A stretch of DNA of 64,000 nucleotides from assembly GCA_025769875.1 (NCBI GenBank), contig JAGFNK010000106.1, positions 1-64,000 on the forward strand, in the 5' to 3' direction. Positions 34,251-46,584 of the stretch are shown piece after piece (position 1 is the stretch's first letter; each line of letters opens with the position of its first letter). This DNA is from Russula earlei. Taxonomy: Eukaryota > Basidiomycota > Agaricomycetes > Russulales > Russulaceae. The notes under the pieces were generated by a model. It was not told the DNA's origin. It did no database searches and saw nothing but the letters and a program-made list of their open reading frames with translations. Position numbers and translations under genes: made by a program.

Positions 34251-35463
34251 GTGGCGCATGCGGCCACATCTCTCTCACTAGGGACCAGATGGTCCTCTGT
34301 TTTGGTGGGTTGGTTTACATTCTTGGGGACAAAGGACTTTTGTTTTGGGTGGTGAAAGGTGGGCTGGTGGTGGGGGGTTTGGGTCATGTGTGGTTTCCAC
34401 GTGGTTGTGGTGGCATAGTATTGGTAGTGACAGTTGGAGGGGAGGGAGGTGGGAGTTGGGTAGGGTGTTCACGGAGGGTGCTGGTGTTGCTTGTTCATTG
34501 TTGGGGAGCTGGGTAGTCGTACAGTATGGGTTGTGTGTTAATGTGGGAGGAGTTCTCATTGCAGATTATGCTAGCATACATAGTGATTGTGTTATGTATT
34601 GGTTTGGCCAGTCGGCCTGGTGGATGGTGGTTTAGTTGGTGAGGGGGTCGTAGTTTTATGAAGGCTCAGACAGGTGGCTCTGGCCTTGCAGAGCTCACTG
34701 TCATCCTCACTGCCTATCCTTGCCCCGGCTTTGCTGTGGGAAAATCTGGACCTGGTGGTGGTCGCAGTTCAAGGAGCCCCCCACCTGTCTGTTATAGTTA
34801 TACTAACCCTGCCATGTAGTTCGGATGGGCACCCTTGTTCGGACAGTCACACATGTCACGGGCTTGTTTGTAACTCTGCCAAGCCAAGATGTAACCCCGC
34901 TCAGCAATTGCTAAACGCATGAAATGCACGCTACTCAGTTGTACCAATTGTATATACATTAGATATAGATATATCAATTAGATGGCCTTTAAGTGTGATA
35001 TCAATCAAAATGAGTGACTTTGTAAAGTTATGAGGAAGTGTTTTAATGACTACTGATTAGAATCAAGATTTGGAACTGGCCCAGGAAGATGTGGCCTGGG
35101 AAGATGCGGCCCAGGTTGATAAGACACATATGTGGGGTACTGATGGGCGTAATTGAGCCGAACACCATACGAAATTGAGGCTGTATTTGCATCAGCAGGT
35201 TGTAAATGAGTTGGGGAGGGTTCCACACAAGATTCTTTGTCTGATGGTGCCTTAGTGATGCTTGTGTCGTGAGTGGTGTGATGTGATAATCAAGTGAATA
35301 ACCCAGAAAACCGTGGATTGATCTGAAGATCTGGGTGTTGATCAAAGTGACCCTTGATGTGAGATAGTATTTCTGCATTTGTACCTTTATCTGACAGCCT
35401 GAGAGCAAGGGCAAGTGCTCAGAGATCATCCTTCTTATAAGAAGCCAGCCATCCTTTAAATGA

Positions 35464-37504
35464 TCAATTTGAAGCATCATGCACAACTTGAAGTTCATGT
35501 TGTGCCTGCCCAGCCTCTCGTTTCTGGTGCTTCTCAGCAGCAATGTGTTCACGTTCAGCTCTCTCAGCATCCTCCTTCTCAAATTCAGCACGGAGTCCTC
35601 TTGATGTTACAAAGTGTGCCTTGATCTTTGTTGATCCACACTGCTTCCTTTTCTGTACATTGTCCAGCTGCACCCTGACAAACTGCAGCTCTCAGTTGAT
35701 TGAGGTGCAGTGTGCATTTGCTGCACTAAGCTGGGAGATGGTATGACCAAGGGCTTGCTGGGTGTTGAGGAGCTGTGTCCAGACCAGCCTTAGTTTTGTT
35801 AAGAGATCCTTGTGAGATAGTGATCTATCTTCATCAAATGAGATGATTTTTGGAGTTATCAGTGCTTTGATCGCAAGATCAGCTGTTGTAGAGCATGTTA
35901 TATGATGTGCTTCTGACTCCAGATTGGCTAAGGCGATCATGAATCCAGAAGCAGCATCTCTAGGCTCCACATCTGTCGCTTCAACTGGCAGATCAGATTG
36001 TGGAGGATCATCAGCTGATTCCACAAGATCTGGATCCAATGTGTTGATATCTTGGTCACTGTCACCAGGATCAGAGTAATCTGAGTCCGATCTTGGGCAC
36101 CAATCATTATCTGAGGGATCTATTGGGTCGGATGAGGGGAATTCGGATGGGAATGATGTGGGTACATGTGAGATTGTGGATGAGGCTTGACTCAGAGCGA
36201 AATCTTCCTCAGTGAAGACTACAGGGTAGAGGCCAGTTGCTCTAAATGCTGAAGCGATGAGATCTTTGGTGAAGGCACCCCAGTACCATGGATATATGCA
36301 GGAATCACTGTAAACTGATTGATCGGAATTCCATGCCTGGCATAATCAGCACAAGTGTCCTGCCATTTGCGATCAACAGATGCAAAGATCTTCACATCTA
36401 ATGGCTGGCATTTATGCGTGGTCTTGGCAGGAAAGCAGAATATGATTATTTCAACATTTTCCTGTCAAGATGTTCGTAGATCATCTGCTTCATTTGGGGC
36501 ATTTCATGTGTATGATGTCCATCCATTGTGAGGACAATGGGCTTTGTATTGTCCACTTGATGTGCCTTTGCATATGGGATAAAGACCTGGTGGATCCAAT
36601 TTTCACAATTGAAGGCATCAGTCCATCCTGATTTGGACACATAGAGACTTGATTGATCATCAGAAACTAATACACATGACCAACTGATAAGGCACATACC
36701 TGCCCCACTCATCATCCCGAAGATAGTGTCTCATGTCAGGCATGCAGCCATCTTGGAGACAGAATGATGGTGGAACCACCTCTCCAGCAGCTGAAACACA
36801 TTCAATAACTGTAACCAGCTCCAGACTATTGCTCTGGAGGCGATATTTAGTCCGCTGGCTCTTGAGATAGTAGTACTTCCTTCCACTCTTTTTTCGACCA
36901 CCTCCCATTTGTATCCCCTTCTCATCCATATTCCAGATGTGTTCTGGGGGGATCCCACCAGGGAAACTTGCATGGAGCCCTTCTAGCTTCTTGAAGTAGT
37001 CGCCAATGACTGTTTTATTGAAGTTCTTGGCGCGTTTTGGATCAAGTCGTACAGGCTTTGCAGAGCACAGATCTGGATGTTGTTTGGCTAGGTTTCTGTG
37101 CCATCTCTTTGACACATTCTTGTCCAAGATTGCAGAAGCCTCTGCTTGGATCTCCTTTGCAGTATAAGGTGCACCCATTGATGCTCGTTGCTTGACCCAA
37201 TGGATAAGTGCTGCTTCTTGTGGAGCATCAAGCAGTTGCCTTTTGGCAGCTCCTTCAGCATAACTTGCATGGTGGCCCTTAGCACAATCTGTCAGAGTTG
37301 AGAGTGGGATCTAGGTTGCCTGTTAAGTAGAAGTGATGTGAATGTTCCAGTGCAACTTACTCCTGTGTCCCTTGCAGCAGCTCTGAACGATTTATATCTC
37401 CCTGAGTTGATGCTTTGGATTGCTGCTTGAATGTTGTTTTCATAGTTTGGGTCATTTGTATGCTTATCTCGCTGGTGTGTTGTTTTCTGTCTCACAGGTG
37501 GCAT
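35464..37504 (-). pseudogene. Pogo-like DDE transposase, lightly damaged
   Basis: Reading on the minus strand: exon 1 (37504 down to about 37357) has the N-terminal Psq-type HTH (RYKSFRAAARDTGV). The next exon runs to about 36695, with a CENP-B-like HTH (ALIHWVKQRASMG...KRWHRNLAKQHPDL) and the first catalytic Asp in HIWNMDEKGIQMGGG. A following exon has VLTMDGHHTHE (second Asp) and THKCQPLDVKIFASVDRKW (third Asp). After that comes a charged coiled-coil-like tail. A TGA near 35692, where the tail continues in the same frame, is the clearest nonsense change. The three catalytic Asp residues are present, so the copy may have died recently. Confidence 0.7.
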
Positions 37505-37550
37505 GGTTTAACAGTCAACAGAGATGCAACGTGATATGCAAACTCCATTT

Positions 37551-37697
37551 GTGCTACATCAGGAAAAAATGCTATTGCTACAAGCACTATGTAGCACTGT
37601 ATAGCCTATATAGTGCTACATAGTGCTTGTAGCACTGTATAGCCTATATAGTGCTACATAGTGCTTGTAGCAATAACATTTTTCCTGATGTAGTGCA
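37551..37697. repeat. Palindromic hairpin insert (MITE-like)
   Basis: The sequence begins gtgctacatcagg and ends cctgatgtagtgcac. Inner arms repeat 'gctacaagcactatgtagca' and its complement, with a short tandem copy of 'ctatatagtgctacatagtg' between. The whole could fold as one long hairpin. No coding potential. Size and structure suggest a miniature inverted-repeat element, but no TSD is evident, and it could be a derived part of the pogo element. Confidence 0.6.
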
Positions 37698-38305
37698 CTA
37701 GCGTGTTGTGTCACATTGTGCTACTATAAACGCGTACAGTATGTGTGCTGCTATAGATAAGATGTCATTAAGTAATTGGTCATTTCCTTTCATGTCTATA
37801 GCTTGCCGTGATCACCAGATCCATATCTAACCTATTTTGGAACCATAAGAAACTCTGATGCGGCATTGGATGGCAGGTGTGACCGACTGCTATTTTTTTG
37901 ATCTCAATGAACCACAAAGGCTTTCAGCAAAAAAATATATTGGATACATTAAGATACAGTATAGTAAGTGCTATGAGAAGTTTTATGCTGATTGAGCTTG
38001 AATCAAGGGAGAGATCTCAAGTGTCCGAACAAGGGTACCCATCCGAACTACATGGCAGGGTTAGTAATTAAATTTCGTTCACAATTTCGCCAAGCACCCG
38101 GGCCGGTCCCCACTCCGGCCTTCCTGCCCCGTACACAAGCCACGCCCAGAGATCTACTATAGTTGAACCTTCTCGTGCCCTTCTCGTCCGTCTGCCTCAA
38201 GTCCTTATCGCGTCTCGTATTCTCGGCCTACTCTCTCACTCTCACACGCTCCCTATCATTGGGTCTGGTGCCAGCTTCACGAAACTTACCCGTGCCTCTG
38301 AACAC

Positions 38306-38545
38306 GCTACATTGCGTCACAAACCAACCACTTTGCAGGACGACAAGCTTGCCTTTGTCCACGATCTCTGCTTCTGCAATCCTTGGCAAGTCGCCATTTT
38401 CCCGTCAGAGAGTAGGATTTGAGCTGTTCCGGTGACAGTACTCGGATAGGCCGATTTCCTTCATACCCCATAGATTTTCCGACAATGGCAGAGAATTCGC
38501 GAGTGATCGTCCGTCCCTGGGTGTTGGCCATCATTCCTCGTTGGA
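38306..38545 (-). pseudogene. Fragment of the agaricomycete membrane-protein family (see 46585)
   Basis: The minus-strand reading MGYEGNRPIRVLSPEQLKSY and, after a one-base shift, GDLPRIAEAEIVDKGKL then LVVLQSGWFVTQC closely follow the intact gene at 46585-48046 (AYEGNQPVRVLLPEELGSYS, GDFPRIAKEEIEDR, VVVLQTAWFVTQC). The N-terminal signal and the C-terminal membrane part are missing. It is a truncated, frameshifted paralogue. Confidence 0.7.
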
Positions 38546-38794
38546 AACGTCTGAATAAGAACGAAGTAGACGTGCGGTAAATATTACATGAGATGCAATT
38601 CTGACTGTATCCCTCCAAAAGGGAAAATGTAGGTGAGCTCCAGGGAGAAGCTGAGATGCCAGTTGGAGGCATGGACAGAAGGTACAACGAAAAGCTCACA
38701 GACGAGCATCCTCGGAACAGCCGTGGCCATCAGACAGATCGATCCCTAAGGGCAGTTGTCCATAATAAAGATTGCTCCAGTGAATGAATGGATA

Positions 38795-40755
38795 TCAAAG
38801 CTCTTCAGCCCGGCCGCGCATCCACTCAATCACTACAGCCAAGGAAGTGCCTGCAAGGAAGCTCCAATCAAACACCAATTCAAAGGTCTCGTAAGCCGGA
38901 AGCGTCGAAAACAGCCCAGCACCAGCGCTATCTGTCGTGGGAGGGAACGACGTACGCAGCTGAATGAGCGTTGAGAGTAGGTATATGCCCTGTATTCCCT
39001 TGTAGTTAGGGCAGGCCACCACCCCAGCGAAGTGACAATAGAGGACGTACCATCAATTGAGCAATGGCGAGTAAGACGAGCGAAGCAACGCGGTTTCGCG
39101 ACGAAGGCGTGGCGCGAAGCGCCAGCGCTGCGCCATGTAAAACGCGCTGGATAGAGCCGAACACGACGGCGCCGACAAGAACAAGGTTTACCTGACGGGT
39201 CGCGTAGGTAACATTCGCCTGAGTGGCAGGCGACGAATGTGGTATGAGTAGTAAGAGGGCAGTGGCGAGGAAATCCGGGGTGGGACGAGAGTCAGAGGGC
39301 GTTGTGGGGTAGGGAGGAGGGAGTAGGATATTCAAAAGTGACTGAGGGAGTTGGTTTGGGTTTGTCAGTAGGGAGTACGGACACGATACAGAAGAACATA
39401 CAATGAAACTGCGGACGACGCAATAGAAACCATTAATATGGCGCATGACGACATATAGCCGGCCCTGCCATGTCCTATTGAAGGTCGACTCCGCATACCG
39501 CAGTCGGAGGTATCTGAGCTCGGACGTCATGTTTTCTTCCAGCGAGATGAGAGCAGAGAGCTCGACCTCCGTGTTCAAAAGTTCTGAAATATGTCAACAC
39601 AAGCACACAATCTGGCGATGTACAAACCCACCGTTATCACCCCGAATGCTTGACGCAACATTAGACAACCAGGAAGACTTCTGAGCGCCCTAAAAACAGA
39701 AGGGTCAGGGGACACCTGATTTCGTCTTTTAATCACAAACCTTCGGAACGAGAGGGCTCGCGCATTTTCAACGAGGTCACATCTTTTCGCTTGTCTGCGA
39801 GATCCGCGCGGATGCGAGTAAGACTCTGCTCGATGCGATCGAGATCGGCTCGAGTTGGAATCATCCTAAACTTTGAGAGCTTGTTAAGGTAAAGGAAACG
39901 CCGGAAAATAGTCGACGCGCCTGCTCTTTCCGCAAGTGAGGGGGAAATACCCCCACGCGGTAGTCACCGAGCCAAAGCCAGAAAGGCTGCCTAAAATGAA
40001 GGTACCGAGGACATTGTAGCGTGCAGTGACCCGAGTGAAGATACTACTCTTGCCAGAGGAGGCGAGACTATCTGGTAGAGGAACATAGGATAGCAGAAGG
40101 AAATAGAGAGAGAGCGGGGCCAAAATGGCGAGAACGCAGCGATGACTCAGTGCTACGGACGCTGGAGTTTGCAAATTGATATGACACCAAATTGACGCAT
40201 ATAAGACTCACATGAATTCAACGACGTGGTAGAGACGACACATAAAGATAACGGTATGAGAATAATGATATTCAGCAAGACAGCATAGAGGGATATTTTC
40301 CAATTAAGGAGGCGAGTCCTGTATGCGCCTGAGAATAGGCCAGTGACAGTGAGGGAGAAAGCGGCTCACCGGGTATTTAATACATCTAATGCCTGACACA
40401 TCAAGAGGAGGAACAATGTGCAGCATTCAGAGAAGCACAGAGAGAAGAGGGTCTTTGACAAGAGTGAGTGTAAAGTGTCGTTGGGGGTCCTCCGTTCGGG
40501 GGTAGATGTACCAGATGGTGGTGGTAAAGGATCGAGTTCAATCGAGGTTTCGGCATTGGAAGATTGAGAAATCTGCTTCAATTCGTCATAGAGACTTTTG
40601 TCGATAAACTTGCGACATGTTGCAAAGAGGAAAAACCTAAAAAGAATGAGAATTGATTTGTGAGCAGCGAAAGAATGATACCTGACGAGGACGAGGAGTG
40701 ATGTACCAGCGAGGGCGTTCATGTGGTGTAATCGAAAGGAAGGAGTGAATCTCAT
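38795..40755 (-). CDS. GPHR: Golgi pH regulator (GPHR / GPR89-like) anion channel
   Basis: About 500 aa over nine exons on the minus strand: 40755-40682, 40636-40370, 40318-40212, 40161-39951, 39865-39741, one near 39695-39630, 39583-39402, 39341-39051 and 38989-38795. Typical GPHR sequence is seen: ARYNVLGTFILGSLSGFGSV, a charged central loop (DLDRIEQSLTRIRADLADKR), TFNRTWQGRLYVVMRHINGF, YCVVRS, SRNRVASLVLLAIAQLM and GIYLLSTLIQLRTSFPP. It is a multi-pass protein with repeated hydrophobic segments. The family forms a Golgi anion channel that sets luminal pH; plant relatives were described as GPCR-type G proteins. The junction around exons 5-6 is uncertain: the obvious donor and acceptor do not keep frame, so either an unusual splice or a one-base error lies there. 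Confidence 0.85.
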
Positions 40756-40877
40756 CACGTGCCTGCATTTTCCCCATGTGATGTGACGTGACATGATGTC
40801 GTCACCCAAATCGTGAATACAGTGGCCGCACAGCCTCGCCACCTCGCCGTCCTCCTGTCCTGTCCGCCTCCCCGCCC
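40756..40877. promoter_or_regulatory. Short divergent promoter between GPHR and AKR1
   Basis: Only 122 bp separate the start codons of two genes read in opposite directions. Both promoters and 5' UTRs must share this interval or overlap the genes. No clear TATA box is visible. Confidence 0.6.
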
Positions 40878-43540
40878 ATGACTGGCATCGTTCCACTAAA
40901 GTCTGACCATTCCCCGTCCGCAATCACTTCTGCAACTGTTGCTGCCACAGATTTGTCAGCCCCTACCTTGGCTCTCACAAGTCAAGCTCCAACCGATGAA
41001 GTATGTCGTCTCGTGTCACCGCAGCCGTTCGACTCTGACAACAACAGCCAAATGTCTTCTTGGCCGCTCAGCGTGGAGACATCAACCTCATACGGCAGCT
41101 TATAGAGTCCGGTCGCGCCCGTGCGACGGACCGCGATGAGCAGAACATCACACCCCTTCATTGGGCAGCCATCAACGCTCAACTCCCCACTTGTCGCTAC
41201 CTCCTTGAGCAAGGAGCCGAAGGTAGATGCCCTCGGTGGCGATCTCGTCGCTACTCCCATGCAATGGGCCGCCCGCAATGGCTACCTTTATGTTATACAA
41301 CTGCTCATCGCCCATGGTGCTGATCCGAATATCAAGGATACGCAAGGCTATAACACTCTACATCCTCGTCACTCACTCCTCCTCTATAATGCCTCTCTTG
41401 TATCTTCTCCACCAGCCTATCTCCGTCGATGAACGTGATTCTGTCGGACACACTGCGCTCATGTGGGCCGCCTATCAAGGTGACGCACTCTCCGTCGAAA
41501 TACTTCTCAAACACGGTGCAAATCCAACTATGCGTGATGATTCTGGCCTCACGCCTTTACACTGGGCTGTCGTCCGTGGGAATAAGGTCTGCATCCTTAA
41601 ACTGATTGAGAAAGGAGCAGAGATCCATGCAAAGGACAATGAGGGCCGTACTGCTCGTGATATGGCTGTTGAGCTGAAAAGCATCGGTGCTTGGAAACGC
41701 GCGCTAGAAGAAGGTGGTTTTACCGAGGACGGCCCCAGGCTCAAGAAACCGCTCAGCGAGGTGCGTTGCATATCGCTTGACTCTCGTTTGATAATTACCC
41801 GTCGGCACTGATTCCTTATCCAGAGGAATACCAAGCTAGCTGTATTCTTCATGCCCACACTATTTCTCTATATGATGTTTACCACACTTACCATCCTTCC
41901 GTGGTACACTGGCATGATTCTTGCATTGGCAGAGTTCTTCGGCATGCATCATGTGCGTATCTAGTAGCCCAATGCACAAGTCTCTCACGCTTCCCTCGTA
42001 GATCGTTACCCGCGTTCTATTGAACAGACCGACGTATACTGAGAGCGTCACCGCGAGTCCATACTTCGCTGGGATCATTTTTGGTTCAATGGTTTGGGTT
42101 GCGTTCGCTTGGGTAACCCGACTATTTCAACGTTAGTTCTCCTCTATCTAGTTTGTGCACACTGAGACCCATTTTATAGAGGCCGAGTCATATGCATTTG
42201 TGCATCTTATCTTTGCCTTGTCGTTCGGTTTATGCGCATATAACTTCTTCCGTGCAATGATCCTCGACCCTGGAACTTGCCCTGCACCAACTAGCGATGC
42301 AGAGCTCAAGTCGGTGCGTAACTTCACCATATTGAGTTTACTCGTCCCATACTGTAACGTTGGTGCAGATTATCGAGGATCTGGCGGCCGAAGGGCGACT
42401 TAACGGACAAACGTTCTGCATCCAGTGCATGGTGAGTTTGTCGCATCCTGTTCCATGCATGTTGCATAATTCGTATTCCAGGCAAGAAAGCCTCTGCGTT
42501 CGAAGCACTGTCGCATATGCGGTAGATGCGTTGCGCGCTCGGACCAGTAAGAGATTACTCCTTTATTGCCTCGAGCACGCCTGATATTCTGGTAAAGCCA
42601 TTGCCCGTGGGTCTGGAATTGTGGTACGTCCTTGAATTCACTCGCTTGAACTGAGAATAATTCCTTTCGCAGTCGGTCTCAACAATCACCGGCAATTCAT
42701 TATTTTCGTGACTGCGCTTGTCATTGGTATAGTCCTATTCGACTATCTCTCCTGGGCTTGTAAGTGCGCCGTCTCCATCCTCCCTCGCTTTTCACAGACT
42801 TTCTGCCAGACTTCTCATCTCTCGGAGACACTCCCACACCATCACTCGCTTGTTTCCTCCCCGATTCCGTGTGCCGCCTTACGGCTACTGACATGTTCCT
42901 CTTTTCTGTCGCCGCCTGGTCTTCTCTCCAGCTCGTCTGGACAGTCGTGCTGCTTATCTCACAGTTTCTCCAAATTTCACGTCAAATGACTACCCTTGAA
43001 GTGTCTAATCTCGGCCGGTACGGCTTCATGGGTGGGCGAGGAGGTTCGCTCGCAACGCAGATGAGTCACCGTCACACACACGCTCTCCAAGCAGACGCGG
43101 ACGATGCACTTTCAGGAGATGCTACGCCAGCAGGAGGACATGCGCATAGTCACGGGCGTCACCGACACGTGTCAGGATGCAGCACGGGCTTTCTTATGCA
43201 GCTCCTGGGCTTCGACCGTTTCACGACGGGCAAAGCTGCGAACGGACTCGCGCGGGCAGGCCACGCGGCAAACCCATTTAATATCGGCGTCGTTGGGAAT
43301 TGCCGGGACTTTTGGACGCGCGGGCGGGAGCTTGGTGTCGAGTACGAACGGCTGTACGAGATTCCCGCTGAGGGGCTTCGGGACGCAAAGAAGAGGCGCG
43401 AGCGCGAGGAGGCGGAGGAGGCGGGTATCGGCGGGAGGAAGGGCCAGGGATTGCGACAGAAGTTGCTGCTTGGCCTGGGGATTGGAGGACCGAGCGCACG
43501 GGCTGCGAGGGGTGGATATGAGCCTGTGAGTCAGGTGTAG
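40878..43540 (+). CDS. AKR1: Ankyrin-repeat palmitoyltransferase (DHHC), with two apparent frameshifts
   Basis: Exons: 40878-41000, 41048-41760, 41824-41952, 42002-42131, 42180-42313, 42369-42431, 42482-42546, 42598-42623, 42673-42759 and 42798-43540. Ankyrin repeats occupy exon 2 ([80 protein letters not shown]). Exons 3-5 carry transmembrane segments. Exons 6-8 build the zinc-binding [27 protein letters not shown] then [16 protein letters not shown], the active Cys being that of DHHC. The catalytic motif is split by an intron. The protein would S-palmitoylate clients at Golgi/endosome membranes. Reading requires skipping one G at 41222/41223 and one C at 41364/41365. Confidence 0.88.
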
Positions 43541-44460
43541 AGATGTAGAGCTGGCTGGATCTGTGGTGGTCTGCTGTGCTGGTCGAACTCGAACTGTACG
43601 TATCGTTGAGGTGTGCAACAAGTCATGTGATTTTGAACGACCTCTGAGTGCTTGTTCATACGCCTTAATCTATGCCCGCACCCCATCAACCCCTTGCTAT
43701 TTAGAAGCAAGCAGCGCATTGATCGCAGCGCCTCCCCGATTTCTTCCCATCCCATCGCCCCAACATCCCACATCCACCACATTTAGTATTCACCATCACT
43801 CTGCCCATCTTCACCTGACTCCCAGTAGCCGCCAGCACCCAAGCGCCCCAGCTCTCGCTCCAATAGCTAGTGCTGCCCGCAGCCGCCACCCCATTGGACT
43901 TGTCACTCGACGTCCCTTATCAGTTCTTCTATCAGCGTGCTGACTCAGTACCAGTGCTGTCAAGGAGCTAGAGGATTTCGTCGCATACTCTTCAAGACTC
44001 CGCATGCGTGACAGGGAAGACGTGTTTCTGTGTTACCAGGGATTTCAAGGTGTTATATGGGCCCCTCGTCCGTGCACAATGCCTCCCTGACGACAAGTGC
44101 GGTAGGTTGTTTTGGCTTGGACTCCACCTGGACGATCGCAGGATGATCTTCCGACGCCTACGTCCCTGGTGCTGAATGAACAATGAGGTCCGTTTTCCAT
44201 CTTCCGAGAGTTGTTCGATAAGCTGGTCGCCATCTTCTCTCAAGACCACTATGGGAGCGCAAGATCGGCACTTTTGACGACAAAAACTGGCCTTACTTGT
44301 ATCTTGTGCCCACCGTGTCATCCTTGTGTACCATTACCCCCACGTCGTCAGCCAGAGCACCTTCATTCTTTTACCTCCCATCGATCTCTGCTTTACCCAC
44401 TGTAGGCTCTGTCTCGTCCACCCCTGTCCCTACCTCGTCCAGCAATGCCCCATCTAGTCA
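43541..44460. other. Intergenic region downstream of AKR1
   Basis: This is the AKR1 3' flank followed by Pro/Ser-rich sequence without a supported gene. It may be the start of the gag-like debris that follows. Confidence 0.4.
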
Positions 44461-45520
44461 ACATGGACTACTACAGCGAGGCTGAGATCCTGCGCTCAGA
44501 GGGCAAACTTTACGCCTCATTCAGCAGTCAAGGAACTACCCCATGAAAATCAGAGGCTATGTAAAGGAATATTACTACAGCTTCTGATGCCTGAGTTGGC
44601 CAGTCTGCAAACCACGCACCCTCACAGAGCAAGAGCTGGACGGGTGCTTTTGGAACAGCTTCCACTCGAAGAACCAAATTGTGTTCCTCTCTCACTTCAA
44701 GGCAAAGTATTCAGACAGAGTATACGACAGAGATGAAGTATATAGCTACGTGTGCAAAGCTTGCTTTCTCACATAAATGTCCCGAATTCGCGACAACCTC
44801 AGTCTTGTCCGCCCCCGTTCTCGTCTTGCCCGCCACCAGGTCCACTTTTTCCGCCCCTACATCCCCAACCTTGTCCATTGTTGCGCCAATTCTGTCATCC
44901 TCCTCGCCCTCCATTCTGCCCATTGTCACCTCAGCTTCTACTCGCCTGACATCGGCTTGGCCCCGTCCACCAGCATCTCATATCAGTCTCGCCAATCTCA
45001 ACTACACCTGCCTAGTCTCAGTCCCGTCCGTCCCCTCAGTTCCGCCTGCTTCGACCTCAGTGTCGCCTACAGTCGCCGTTCAATCTTGCCAGCCTCGCCA
45101 GCTTTAGCCGTAGTCTTAGCCCCGCCAGTCGCCACCATCCTTCCATCGTATGCTGCCACTTATCGCGAAATCTTAGCCTCGCCTGCCATTGTCATCCCAG
45201 TGCCCTCCGTCTCATTCGTTGTCTCTGCCTCATATGCTCGCACCATCGTCTCAGCTTCGCCCACTGACGTTTCCGTTCCTGCTTGTCTCTGCCTCAATAC
45301 TCCCCGCGCGGTACAGGCCCCTCGCCGCCCACGGTTGCTTCTCCTACTTTCGATACACCACCTTTGTTTCCTGCGTCCCCACTTCCTGTCCTGCTGCCAC
45401 CCCTGCTTCTTGCTCTATGTCTACGTCTACAAACTCACGCATGCTGACTACCATCTCTCGCTCGTGTTTCGACCTGCCGCCATTGCCCACCACAGACAGA
45501 TGAAAGCTGAATAGTCCCGC
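44460..45520 (+). pseudogene. Degenerate LTR-retrotransposon gag-like remnant
   Basis: A broken frame starting near 44463 (MDYYSEAEILRSEGKLYASF) continues with VCKPRTLTEQELDGCFWNSF and FLSHFKAKYSDRVYDRDEVY. This pattern (ELD..FW.GFH...R..L...L..K.PD) resembles gag proteins of agaricomycete Gypsy elements. Stops interrupt it. From about 44780 to 45500 a Ser/Pro/Ala-rich low-complexity stretch follows that resembles 62990-63970. No LTR ends or pol domain were found. Assignment by pattern only. Confidence 0.4.
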
Positions 45521-46418
45521 CCAATGCTGCTCCCCGCCTCCATCACCTGCCAACAATGCATGCCATGCTGCGCTGTCGTGCACACTCTCCCAGACAAACT
45601 GACACACCAAAAACGAAAGCCAAACTGTCCTGCCCGATGCAGCTCCTGCCTCCATCATCCCGCAAACAACACACACTGTGCTGTTGTGATCCCCTTCGCA
45701 CGTGCTCTCCTGACACCCCCTCCCTCCCTCCATTCCCTTTGATGTCACCTCCCTCACACCAGGTTCCCTTGGACCCTGGGCTTAGGGTTGGCTGGACTGA
45801 GTTGAACTGAGCCCTGGGCTCATATAGTGTGATTGGAACATGGCAAAGGTGTGTCATGTAGAGAGTTGGTGTAGGTGGTGGGTGAAAGCGGAGGAAGTGC
45901 AGATGAAGGTGGTGGTGGTGTTGCAGAAAGGCAGAGGATGCGGCAGCAATGAGGGAGAAAGGGAAGACTTTCTAGATGGAAAAACCCTGCTCATACCCAT
46001 GACACCACCAAACAGGTTGTAGTATGCCACAGGTGTGAAATCTTGGCAACTGTACCTGTACCTGTAAAACCTGGGAGCCAAACACCATGGGTTAGCATGT
46101 ACCTGTGTTATACACTACAAATAGCCATTTACCACTACACAACACAGTTTTCACCAAAATTATTTATTAGGTATGTAGATAGGAGGTACTATATACAGTA
46201 TTCAATGTATCATAGTTGTTGAGTAAGAGATGTGAGAAATCAATGGTGTCCAAATGAGGCACCGGGATAGTATGGGGTGGAGTTGGCCAAGGGTTGTGCA
46301 CTATGAAATTGATGCCTGAACTTGAAGTAGTTCAGTTTGCCTGCGTCGCGACCCACGATGAGAGGTTGTTTCCAAGACATCGATGGCGTCCAAGAGAAGA
46401 CCGAGGCACAGCTAGCAG
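45521..46418. other. Intergenic region upstream of the membrane-protein gene
   Basis: Low-complexity and AT-rich segments with several short frames that carry no domain. Nothing firm is visible. Confidence 0.4.
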
Positions 46419-46428
46419 TATATAAAAG
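46419..46428 (+). promoter_or_regulatory. TATA box of the membrane-protein gene
   Basis: The sequence tatataaaag lies 157 bp before the ATG at 46585. An earlier in-frame ATG at 46435 is only 7 bp after this box, upstream of any likely transcript start. This supports 46585 as the true start codon. Confidence 0.6.
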
Positions 46429-46584
46429 AGGTCGATGAACGCTCTCGCTGGATGGAAATTCACTCGCGCTCGAGAATTGGCGCCAGGCACCCCTGCCTGT
46501 GTGCCCAACACGGCATCTGCCCGGAAGCAGTGGTCACCCTCCGTTCCTCTTTCCTTGGGTCCTCTTATTCACGTCCCTACCGTC

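Larger units (their letters stand above)
34803..38064 (-). mobile_element. Pogo-like (Tc1/mariner superfamily) element (3262 bp)
   Basis: Terminal inverted repeats of about 45 bp start CTAACCCTGCCATGTAG on the left and end in the reverse complement on the right. Both are flanked by the dinucleotide TA (34801-34802 and 38065-38066). The minus strand encodes a CENP-B/Tigger-type transposase. TA target sites and this transposase type agree. Near the transposase start lies a 147-bp palindromic insert (37551-37697). Confidence 0.9.

Noticed and set aside
34278..34559. Pro/His-rich minus-strand frame as a gene
   Set aside because: Low-complexity sequence next to the relict LINE; no start context, splice pattern or domain.
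43104..43529. Second frame overlapping the AKR1 last exon
   Set aside because: GC-rich shadow of the AKR1 C-terminus with no domain.
46435..46584. Upstream ATG extending the membrane protein by 50 residues
   Set aside because: The ATG is 7 bp after a TATA box and the added sequence has no family similarity, whereas the ATG at 46585 begins a signal-like segment.
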